From the IMG/VR virus record IMGVR_UViG_3300009375_000002, positions 1 to 64,000 of that record: a DNA stretch of 64,000 nucleotides. One strand, written 5' to 3'. The DNA is from a virus. Position 1 is the stretch's first letter. Every line of letters begins with the position of its first letter. The notes under the pieces were generated by a model. That model made no database searches, was not told the origin of the DNA, and saw only the letters and a list, made by a program, of their open reading frames with translations. Made by a program: the position numbers and the translations under genes. Shown here one piece after another: positions 58,593-64,000 of this stretch.

Positions 58593-58835
58593 TTAACTTC
58601 TCCTTGGAGAAAAGACAAAAGCGACCTCGGATAAAACGCTTTTGGCGGTATCCATTTCAATTCGTCGATGGCAATCCATTTCCGGCGGCATTTGATCCTC
58701 ATCCATTGGAATGCCTTCTCCACATTTATATTCCAGATTCGCGGTCAGCTCTAAATTGACGCATCTCAAATGATCCCCATACCATTCAAATCCATCGCAA
58801 CAATATTGTGGGTTTCTCGCAATTGGAGTGATCAT
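58593..58835 (-). CDS. Cys-rich protein, 80 aa
   Basis: Start at 58835 (GAAGGGG upstream). ITPIARNPQYCCDGFEWYGD, then HLRCVNLEL, YKCGEG and MDCHRR give several Cys/His that may bind zinc. Overlaps the upstream gene by four bases. Function unknown. Confidence 0.5.
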   Translation of the reverse strand: MITPIARNPQYCCDGFEWYGDHLRCVNLELTANLEYKCGEGIPMDEDQMPPEMDCHRRIEMDTAKSVLSEVAFVFSPRRS

Positions 58836-59038
58836 ACTAACCCCTTCTCGACTGCAAACCACATTTTGACCATTGCTTCTCCATTATCCCCGATGTCCGG
58901 CCAATCCTCCATGACCGATTTTGGTATCCAAGTATCTTTTCCATCATAGTCAAATAAGACCGCATCATCTGTTTGATGCTTAGTCGTCACATCAAGGATC
59001 GCATATTCGATTCCATCGGTATCTTTAATCGTTTTCAA
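58832..59038 (-). CDS. hypothetical protein, 68 aa
   Basis: Small acidic protein (MKTIKDTDGIEYAILDVTTK...) with a central VLFDYDGKDTWIPKSVMEDW, a pattern that recurs in uncharacterised phage proteins. Coupled to both neighbours by four-base overlaps. Confidence 0.55.
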   Translation of the reverse strand: MKTIKDTDGIEYAILDVTTKHQTDDAVLFDYDGKDTWIPKSVMEDWPDIGDNGEAMVKMWFAVEKGLV

Positions 59039-59949
59039 AATGGCGCCTCCCCAGTTGTCCAGATATCAGGGACAACATTTCTGATTATCAGCAATGGAAA
59101 TTGCGGGACCGGCGCATTCTCTATCATCAATTCTTTAGGCGATAGCCACCTTTCAATTATGTATTCCCGATGATCAAGATTGATATCAGTCAATGCGGTA
59201 ACTGGATCGATGATCAAGTGATTTATGAATTTGCTCCGCAAGGCCGTCAAACTACCCAGATGATCCGGCCGATGATATTTCTTAAATTGCTCATGCTCCC
59301 AAAGATCCGTCACGAGCTTTAAGGGTAGGATCAATCCAGCATAAGTACAATTGGCGATCCCATTATACAGATCGATCAAAGAGCCCTTGTATTTATGGAT
59401 GCCCTGAAATCCATGCCTCCAAATAGCAAAGCGTGCTTTATACCCTTTGATTTTGGATGCGGTCATATATCCCTTTACTTGATTGTCATAGAGATTTAAA
59501 TGCGATCTTTGTCGGCACGCCTTGGATTCGATCAGATGCTTTCTTTCATCGCATATGATATCCGGCACGACCTCTCGGGGATTGCCATTGGCCCTGGTGC
59601 CTATCTCTGCTGGGGACTTTACAATTCGCCCGCCGAATAGGCATGCGGTCATGGTTTCATAAAAATTTCCCATCTTGATTCCTGATCGGCTTGTGATCTC
59701 GACATCGCCTTTGAATAATTTGCCTTGTTGGGATTGCCAATCCCTCCGGATATTATTTTCAATCGGGATTAACTCCTTTTCATGAAGATGCCTTATGTGA
59801 CCATATAAAAAAGATTTCCCGGGCTGATTTCGGGGAACATCCTTTTTCTTGCACCACCAACAATTTTTGACCGTATGCTCAAATTGATGGCGATGTCCCT
59901 GATCGCATTTAAATTTGAATGGTGGAGTCTCGCCTTTTACAAATCCCAT
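59035..59949 (-). CDS. PD-(D/E)XK nuclease-like protein with N-terminal zinc motif
   Basis: 304 residues. N-terminal CDQGHRHQFEHTVKNCWWC resembles a CCHC-type zinc motif. A helix with Glu98 (NFYETMTACLF) precedes VVPDIICDERKHLIESKACR, where Asp130...Glu141-Ser-Lys143 form a PD-(D/E)XK set. It may be a recombination or host-DNA nuclease. Catalytic residues are inferred from spacing. Confidence 0.7.
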   Translation of the reverse strand: MGFVKGETPPFKFKCDQGHRHQFEHTVKNCWWCKKKDVPRNQPGKSFLYGHIRHLHEKELIPIENNIRRDWQSQQGKLFKGDVEITSRSGIKMGNFYETMTACLFGGRIVKSPAEIGTRANGNPREVVPDIICDERKHLIESKACRQRSHLNLYDNQVKGYMTASKIKGYKARFAIWRHGFQGIHKYKGSLIDLYNGIANCTYAGLILPLKLVTDLWEHEQFKKYHRPDHLGSLTALRSKFINHLIIDPVTALTDINLDHREYIIERWLSPKELMIENAPVPQFPLLIIRNVVPDIWTTGEAPF

Positions 59950-59956
59950 TTATTTC

Positions 59957-60319
59957 CTATCCCCACGATTTAGGCCTGCGAGTCCATCCAGATCTTGAAA
60001 ACATCAATCTGCGATTCATGATATGCGGGAGCCATTTGCCGGATAATTGAGCCGAGCAATGCGCATATTGATATCGGGGATTCCAGAAGAATGATCCCTG
60101 ATCGATCAATATATCCTTGAGCGCCTCGATCATTTCGGCGGCAAATCGTTCTGTTTCCCTTACCGCTTTTGCCATCATGCTAAGCGCCTCTGCGAATTGA
60201 TCTACGACAACGATCGCTTCTCTATAATATACATCGCCGTCAGCCCTTGTGACATTATTGGATGTCACGATATAATGTATCTTTCCATCGGTTCCGGTGC
60301 CATCGTTTCTTGCAATCAT
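59957..60319 (-). CDS. hypothetical protein, 120 aa
   Basis: Start at 60319 after GGAGGGTAAA. MIARNDGTGTDGKIHYIVTS, then a helical middle (FAEALSMMAKAVRETERFAA) and a Trp/Arg-rich C-terminus (FSRSGWTRRPKSW). No motif found. Directly downstream of the 51-residue gene. Confidence 0.5.
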   Translation of the reverse strand: MIARNDGTGTDGKIHYIVTSNNVTRADGDVYYREAIVVVDQFAEALSMMAKAVRETERFAAEMIEALKDILIDQGSFFWNPRYQYAHCSAQLSGKWLPHIMNRRLMFSRSGWTRRPKSWG

Positions 60320-60320
60320 T

Positions 60321-60476
60321 TTACCCTCCGATAAACAATTTACCCTTGATCTGACCAATGATATTGAACTGCCTTTGGGACAATCTCATTTGATCTCCCC
60401 AGCGCCTATACCTGCGCACGGTATCATCGATCATTTCCAATTCATATGCCGAAAGAAATTGTCGGCATTGGGTCAC
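60321..60476 (-). CDS. small hypothetical protein, 51 aa
   Basis: Likely GTG start at 60476; the frame is open further back to about 60560 but has no ATG. Reads MTQCRQFLSAYELEMIDDTV then RRYRRWGDQMRLSQRQFNI, a helical basic protein whose LSxRQ...I pattern resembles many small phage proteins. Its stop abuts the next start. Confidence 0.45.
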   Translation of the reverse strand: MTQCRQFLSAYELEMIDDTVRRYRRWGDQMRLSQRQFNIIGQIKGKLFIGG

Positions 60477-60508
60477 CTCTTTGCAGACTATAATTATCTG
60501 CTGTAATG

Positions 60509-60718
60509 CTATCGGGGAAATGTCCTGATCCCCGCCGAGATCACCTTGTCTTTTGGATCATATTCCGAGAAGCTTGATCTTTTGACGGCGGCTTGGACGA
60601 TCTCTCCGCACCTGGGGCAATCTATCTGACGATTACATGCTTGGCATGACCATGCGGATAATCCTTGATAAAAGCCCTCACGTCGCCTGCTTCTATCTGA
60701 CGGTCGCACATTTTGCAT
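60509..60718 (-). CDS. zinc-ribbon-like protein, possibly 3' half of a frameshifted gene
   Basis: This frame holds CQACNRQIDCPRCGEIVQAA and a soluble C-terminal part, but its own ATG at 60718 lacks a ribosome site. The good site (AAGGGGAT) precedes ATG at 60723 in another frame, which reads MKCKMCDRQIEAGDVRAFIK and stops at 60622. Joining the two across a one-base shift near 60630 gives one CxxC...CxxC zinc ribbon. Confidence 0.45.
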   Translation of the reverse strand: MQNVRPSDRSRRREGFYQGLSAWSCQACNRQIDCPRCGEIVQAAVKRSSFSEYDPKDKVISAGIRTFPR

Positions 60719-60723
60719 TTCAT
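60622..60723 (-). CDS. short zinc-motif frame (33 aa), probable 5' half of the preceding entry
   Basis: Starts at 60723 with AAGGGGATTCTAAA upstream and overlapping the previous TGA (ATGA). Product MKCKMCDRQIEAGDVRAFIK plus DYPHGHAKHV. Could stand alone as a small zinc-binding peptide. Confidence 0.4.
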   Translation of the reverse strand: MKCKMCDRQIEAGDVRAFIKDYPHGHAKHVIVR

Positions 60724-60827
60724 TTTAGAATCCCCTTGAGAAATCCCCAGACCCTTTTGAATATGAATCTGATAATATTGGCCAGATCAACTTTCAGGTT
60801 GATCAGCTCCTGTTTGATTATGTCCAT
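60720..60827 (-). CDS. possible very small protein, 35 aa
   Basis: Frame from ATG at 60827, ending in TGA that overlaps the next ATG. MDIIKQELINLKVDLANIIR then a basic amphipathic stretch (FKRVWGFLKGILK). It fills the space between two genes and overlaps the end of the previous one. Confidence 0.4.
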   Translation of the reverse strand: MDIIKQELINLKVDLANIIRFIFKRVWGFLKGILK

Positions 60828-61071
60828 GATCACGATTCTTACTCCTTTTCCTTTCATTGGTGATCTTGCGACGCGCCCGATAGGTTTTGATCGATTCTCC
60901 CGCCTTTCGCTTTTTCGATCCGATCCTTTGATTCTTGGGGATCATGGACTTGATCTTGCGGGTGGCTCTGGCCTTTTTAACCCGCTCGTGGACGATCAAT
61001 TTCCCTTCAGGGGTCAAATCTGGATTGGACGCAATTGTCTGTCTAATCAGTTTGGCTCTTTTTTGGCTCAT
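60787..61071 (-). CDS. highly basic protein, 94 aa
   Basis: MSQKRAKLIRQTIASNPDLT followed by a Lys/Arg-rich C-terminal half (KKRKAGESIKTYRARRKITN). Likely binds nucleic acid. No domain recognised. GGAGAAA upstream supports the start. Confidence 0.5.
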   Translation of the reverse strand: MSQKRAKLIRQTIASNPDLTPEGKLIVHERVKKARATRKIKSMIPKNQRIGSKKRKAGESIKTYRARRKITNERKRSKNRDHGHNQTGADQPES

Positions 61072-61327
61072 CGAATTTTCTCCGGTTCTTTCTACTGCTT
61101 AGGATGGTTAACCCATTAATATGATCGATCTCATGCTGAACGATCACCGCATCCATATTTTTTAAATCGCATGCCATCGGAGTACCATTTTCATTTATAT
61201 ATTCAATCGAGATAATTCGTTGACGAGTAATAGACTTGCGGATATTTGGTACACTGAGACATCCCTCCTCATTAATTCGATCCGCCCGCTTGCATTGTCC
61301 CAGCGCACGGGAAGACCAAAGATCCAT
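61043..61327 (-). CDS. peptide deformylase-like protein lacking the N-terminal motif
   Basis: EEGCLSVPNIRKSITRQRII carries PDF motif 2 (EGCLSVP), and VIVQHEIDHINGLTI carries motif 3 (QHEIDH), the Cys/His/His iron-binding set with the catalytic Glu. Motif 1 (G-x-G-L-A-A-P-Q) is absent: the frame is closed by a stop just before the ATG at 61327, and no such motif is visible upstream. So it is a truncated or very short deformylase. The C-terminus is basic. Confidence 0.65.
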   Translation of the reverse strand: MDLWSSRALGQCKRADRINEEGCLSVPNIRKSITRQRIISIEYINENGTPMACDLKNMDAVIVQHEIDHINGLTILSSRKNRRKFDEPKKSQTD

Positions 61328-61599
61328 TCAAGGGTGATCACCTCATATACATTTTGTTTGCAATCCTGGCAGACTCTTTTAAACTCCGGCTTGATATCCA
61401 TGGTATAAATCGGAGTCCCCATACCATCTTTTATTTTTGCAAGAGTGGATCTTATGTCCGGGGCCGCTGACCAATATGCATTTTGACGATCGATCTCCGA
61501 CCTCTTGTGTTTAAGATTGAGCAACTTATCGCAAAGCAACTCGGGCTTTATCGCAAATGCGGATTCGATTAGTAACCGTCCTGGCGCGGGCATGTTCAT
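61195..61599 (-). CDS. hypothetical protein, 134 aa
   Basis: AAAGGAGATGGA precedes ATG. MNMPAPGRLLIESAFAIKPE, CQDCKQNVYEVITLEWIFG, then a segment overlapping the deformylase-like gene in another frame. One CxxC. The C-terminal ~40 residues may not be meaningful because the overlapped DNA clearly encodes the deformylase motifs. Confidence 0.5.
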   Translation of the reverse strand: MNMPAPGRLLIESAFAIKPELLCDKLLNLKHKRSEIDRQNAYWSAAPDIRSTLAKIKDGMGTPIYTMDIKPEFKRVCQDCKQNVYEVITLEWIFGLPVRWDNASGRIELMRRDVSVYQISASLLLVNELSRLNI

Positions 61600-61907
61600 T
61601 CCATCTCCTTTAATTTACCATGATCTTGAATTCGTTTGATCATCCATAGGATTTGGTTTTCTGGTGTTCTTAAACACTTCTTTGCGATCTCTTTTATCTC
61701 ATCCCAAAGATCGAGATGATTGGAAAAATTGACCGTGATCTTGAGGGATGTCGGATCTAAGTTTCTGCAATCGATACAAGTCCGGTTATTCTTGTGACGC
61801 AGGCTTTTATTAGTATCTATATATTGATGTTCTTTAGGACAGAGTTTACCCAGATAGTAAAGGGCAGTATCATAGCCCGGCGAAGGTTTTTGGATTTGGG
61901 CTTGCGC
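61596..61907 (-). pseudogene. start-less zinc-finger frame, probable 3' part of the Myb-like gene
   Basis: A 103-codon open frame with no ATG, GTG or TTG in its first 90 codons. It reads YYLGKLCPKEHQYIDTNKSL then RHKNNRTCIDC (a CxxxxH/CxxC-type zinc region) and a helical end (DEIKEIAKKCLRTPENQILW). It lies one base out of frame with the 3' end of the Myb-like gene and overlaps it. Its TGA overlaps the start of the next gene (ATGA). Confidence 0.5.
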
Positions 61908-62224
61908 TTAATCTTTTGTTTTACTAATCGAAAGGCGACTGCCGCTTGAGTCCTTCCCAGTTCATTCGCCATTTCTTGATTGCTCATTTTATCGATATTA
62001 TCCCGCAAGAATTGATCATCTTCGCCACTCCATCTTTTTTGTTTGCCCTTGGAATTCTCCTTATTCTTTTTTTGGATCTGATCACATACTGATTCGCTTT
62101 GATCCTGATCGGCATTGATCTCATCAAAAAGATCTTTCACATCTTCTTTGCTGATATCATCATTATTTTTATCCCTACAAAGAGCGCAAGTCCTTTTCAT
62201 TATTCGATGGACGCATTGTTCCAT
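61817..62224 (-). CDS. Myb/SANT-like DNA-binding protein
   Basis: I start at 62224, 17 bases after the polymerase stop; 62200 is an alternative. CALC near the N-terminus, an acidic helical linker, then KRWSGEDDQFLRDNIDKMSN and QEMANELGRTQAAVAFRLVK, a Myb-like three-helix domain as in small phage regulators. The last ~25 residues are probably a frame artefact: DNA there encodes the zinc region of the frame 61596-61907. Confidence 0.6.
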   Translation of the reverse strand: MEQCVHRIMKRTCALCRDKNNDDISKEDVKDLFDEINADQDQSESVCDQIQKKNKENSKGKQKRWSGEDDQFLRDNIDKMSNQEMANELGRTQAAVAFRLVKQKIKRKPKSKNLRRAMILPFTIWVNSVLKNINI

Positions 62225-62240
62225 TTGGATTATCGACCTT

Positions 62241-64000
62241 TTAACATAACAACTCAAATTTTTTTGAGAAATTCTCAATCCCTTTTTCAAAATATTTACG
62301 ATTTGATCCTTTGCGAGCAACAGCCGCAGGATGCAAGCACCAGCAGACCCATGCTTCCAGTTTCTCAATCCACTCGGTCGTGCCGGATAGATCGGTGATC
62401 CCGCCCTTGCGTCCAGTGAATGCGAGCAAGGATGTATTTCCGATCCCCAAAATAAGACGGCAATCTAATTGGATCAGCTCTTCTATGAACCATGGCCAGC
62501 ATGCGTCGATATGTTCCTGCTTTGGGGGCCTGGTCTTTTTGGGATAGCATTTGCATATGTTTGTGACATGAAATAGTTGTCTGCTCAACCCATGAAAGGC
62601 CAGCTCATCCCAGAGCAGTTTACCGGCAACCGCATCTTCATAAAATCCCCGACCATATTTATCTTCATCCGGTCCGGGCGCCTCTCCCGATATGATAACA
62701 TTATACATTCCTGGCGATGGCCGGACAGGACGATTGCCTTCGCTGATCAATCCGCATTTGCAACAGTTAATCAAATTGCCATGCCCTGCTCTCGCCCGCC
62801 TGATCAATCCCTTTGGAGCGGTTGTTTGAGAAATATCCAGCGACTTCCACTTATCCGCATCCGATTCTGATATCGAATGACCAAGGATCTTGACAAGATT
62901 ATAGTATTGAATCTGGGGATTGTTTTCCACATTAAAGTCAAAATGCTCTTTAATGATTTCTTGTTCGGGGATTTTATCCTTGTCAAAGGCATAGATCGCG
63001 GATAATACCGCAGTATTCCTATCAGCAGGACGTGTAAGGGCAGGGTCATCAAAAAAGCCCTTATTCCGCGCTGTCTGTGATTTGGCCAATTCATCTGCCT
63101 GCTTTGGACCGATCCCACTGATTTCTGCAAAGGGCGCATATAATCGATCATCCTTTGTGAGCCATCGGGTACCATCTGAAATGTCGACTTTTGGAGTGAA
63201 GATCTGAAATCCCTTTTCCAATGCGAGATTGATGATCGACTGTCGCCATTTTGCTTTGTCTTTGGACTTTTCATCGAACTCTCCATAGGATAATGTGGCG
63301 CATATAAATTCCGCCGGATAATAATGTTTGATGAATGCGGTCTGATAAGCGATCGTCGCATATTGTATTGAATGGGATTTGTTAAAACTGTATTTTGCGT
63401 GTTCTTGTAATGTATCCCAGAATTCCTCGACTTCTTTGACCGAAAGGGTATCTTGTTCTTTGCATCCCTGAATGATCTTTTCCTTAAAAGGCAAAAACTC
63501 TTTGGCATCTCTTTTCTTTCCGATGATCTTGCGGATCTTGTCGGCATCCGATTCAGAGAGTCCAGCGACTTGACTGATCACCTGCATGATCTGTTCTTGA
63601 TAGATGATCATGCCAAAGGTCTCTTTCGTGATCCGCTCATATATCGGATGCTTTTTTGTCCAGCGCTTTCCCTTTCTCCTGGCGAGATACTCCTCGGTCA
63701 TTCCCGAGTCGGCAGGCCCCGGTCTGACGATGGCAAGGATCACTGCGATATCATCAAAGGATTGAATTCCCATTTCTTTGCATAGCTCGGTCGACACCCA
63801 TGCGGACAATTGAAAGATCCCCGCCGTGTTCCCATCGGATAGCATCCGGAAGACATTTCGATCATCCATCGGGATATCGTCATAGTGAAATCGCTCGAGC
63901 GGGATATTATGGATCAATCGCATTGCCTCATTTAAAACAGATAGAGTTGCCAATCCCAAAAAATCAAATTTGATCAGACCGACATATTCCGCATCTGACA
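62241..64000 (-). CDS. DNA polymerase III alpha chain fused to family-4-like uracil-DNA glycosylase (5' part outside window)
   Basis: The frame enters from the right edge. FDFLGLATLSVLNEA, GIFQLSAW, ILAIVRPGPADSGMTEEYLA, MIIYQEQIMQVISQVAGLSE and DADKIRKIIGKKR are C-family (DnaE/PolC) finger motifs; ISGIGPKQADELA is the helix-hairpin-helix. The C-terminal ~200 residues form a second enzyme: CCKCG, then SGEAPGPDEDKYGRGFYEDA (motif 1), NICKCYPKKTRPPKQEHIDA with Cys (the 4Fe-4S set) and CLHPAAVAR (motif 2), a family 4-like UDG. Catalytic Asp residues of the polymerase lie outside the window. Confidence 0.88.
   Translation of the reverse strand, partial: SDAEYVGLIKFDFLGLATLSVLNEAMRLIHNIPLERFHYDDIPMDDRNVFRMLSDGNTAGIFQLSAWVSTELCKEMGIQSFDDIAVILAIVRPGPADSGMTEEYLARRKGKRWTKKHPIYERITKETFGMIIYQEQIMQVISQVAGLSESDADKIRKIIGKKRDAKEFLPFKEKIIQGCKEQDTLSVKEVEEFWDTLQEHAKYSFNKSHSIQYATIAYQTAFIKHYYPAEFICATLSYGEFDEKSKDKAKWRQSIINLALEKGFQIFTPKVDISDGTRWLTKDDRLYAPFAEISGIGPKQADELAKSQTARNKGFFDDPALTRPADRNTAVLSAIYAFDKDKIPEQEIIKEHFDFNVENNPQIQYYNLVKILGHSISESDADKWKSLDISQTTAPKGLIRRARAGHGNLINCCKCGLISEGNRPVRPSPGMYNVIISGEAPGPDEDKYGRGFYEDAVAGKLLWDELAFHGLSRQLFHVTNICKCYPKKTRPPKQEHIDACWPWFIEELIQLDCRLILGIGNTSLLAFTGRKGGITDLSGTTEWIEKLEAWVCWCLHPAAVARKGSNRKYFEKGIENFSKKFELLC

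Noticed and set aside
60637-61119. Rightward 160-codon frame with hydrophobic stretches
   Set aside because: Opposes several leftward small genes with good ribosome sites; typical antisense shadow.
1-64000. CRISPR array, insertion sequence, integrase or attachment site
   Set aside because: No regularly spaced repeats with unique spacers, no transposase or integrase motif, and no tRNA-overlapping direct repeats found.

Overview
The window is a 64 kb piece of a tailed-phage genome. Its virion genes describe a contractile-tailed (myovirus-like) particle: an HK97-type head (terminase, portal, S78 prohead protease, capsid with an N-terminal delta-like region) joined to a Mu-type tail (sheath, tube, gp41/42-like frameshifted chaperone, tape measure, and the gpN/gpP/gp45/gp46/gp47/gp48 baseplate series). 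No integrase or transposase is visible, so Mu-like describes tail ancestry only. The host cannot be named. A GH108-type endolysin beside two membrane/coiled-coil proteins, and a neighbouring Maf/nonulosonate pathway, suggest a Gram-negative-type bacterium (inference).

Layout: (1) 1-1581, a short leftward block of small unknown genes, one with a HExxHxxGxxH zinc-protease motif. (2) 1582-2037, an AT-rich divergent control region. (3) 2038-36399, a rightward late block. It runs terminase; a 1.6 kb repeat- and hairpin-rich island (about 4370-5990); a run of very small genes, several with CxxC pairs; a lysis cassette (about 8.7-14 kb); portal, Mu F-like head protein, protease and capsid; capsid-associated proteins; head completion; sheath to baseplate; tail fibre. 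(4) 36396-64000, a leftward early/middle block that meets block 3 tail to tail with overlapping stop codons. Read in transcription order (right to left) it encodes a DNA polymerase III alpha chain fused to a family-4-like uracil-DNA glycosylase, a Myb-like protein, small genes, a PD-(D/E)XK protein, a clamp loader, a tRNA-like RNA, an ssDNA-binding protein, a RecA-like recombinase, a nucleotidyltransferase, a RuvC-like resolvase, a two-chain Rad50 with Mre11, and last a sugar cassette.

The sugar cassette (36396-46995) is the most striking part. It holds a cytidylyltransferase, a Gfo/Idh/MocA oxidoreductase, a DegT-type aminotransferase, a NeuB-type synthase, an Asp-box sialidase-like protein, a UDP-GlcNAc 4,6-dehydratase-like SDR, a GNAT acetyltransferase and a large Maf-type (DUF115) glycosyltransferase with TPRs. 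Together these are nearly a full route to a CMP-activated nonulosonic (sialic-acid-like) sugar plus the transferase class known to attach such sugars to proteins. Its end abuts the tail-fibre genes. The phage may glycosylate its own fibres, the host flagellin or the host surface.

Other notable items: a polymerase-glycosylase fusion, a Mu F-like head protein with a C-terminal HExxH domain, a virion-cluster protein carrying an IF-2 N-terminal-like domain, a canonical T TTT TTC frameshift site in the tail chaperone gene, several genes broken across two frames (homing-endonuclease remnants and a Myb/zinc protein), and strong local enrichment of GATC. All assignments come from reading motifs and gene order; no database search was run.
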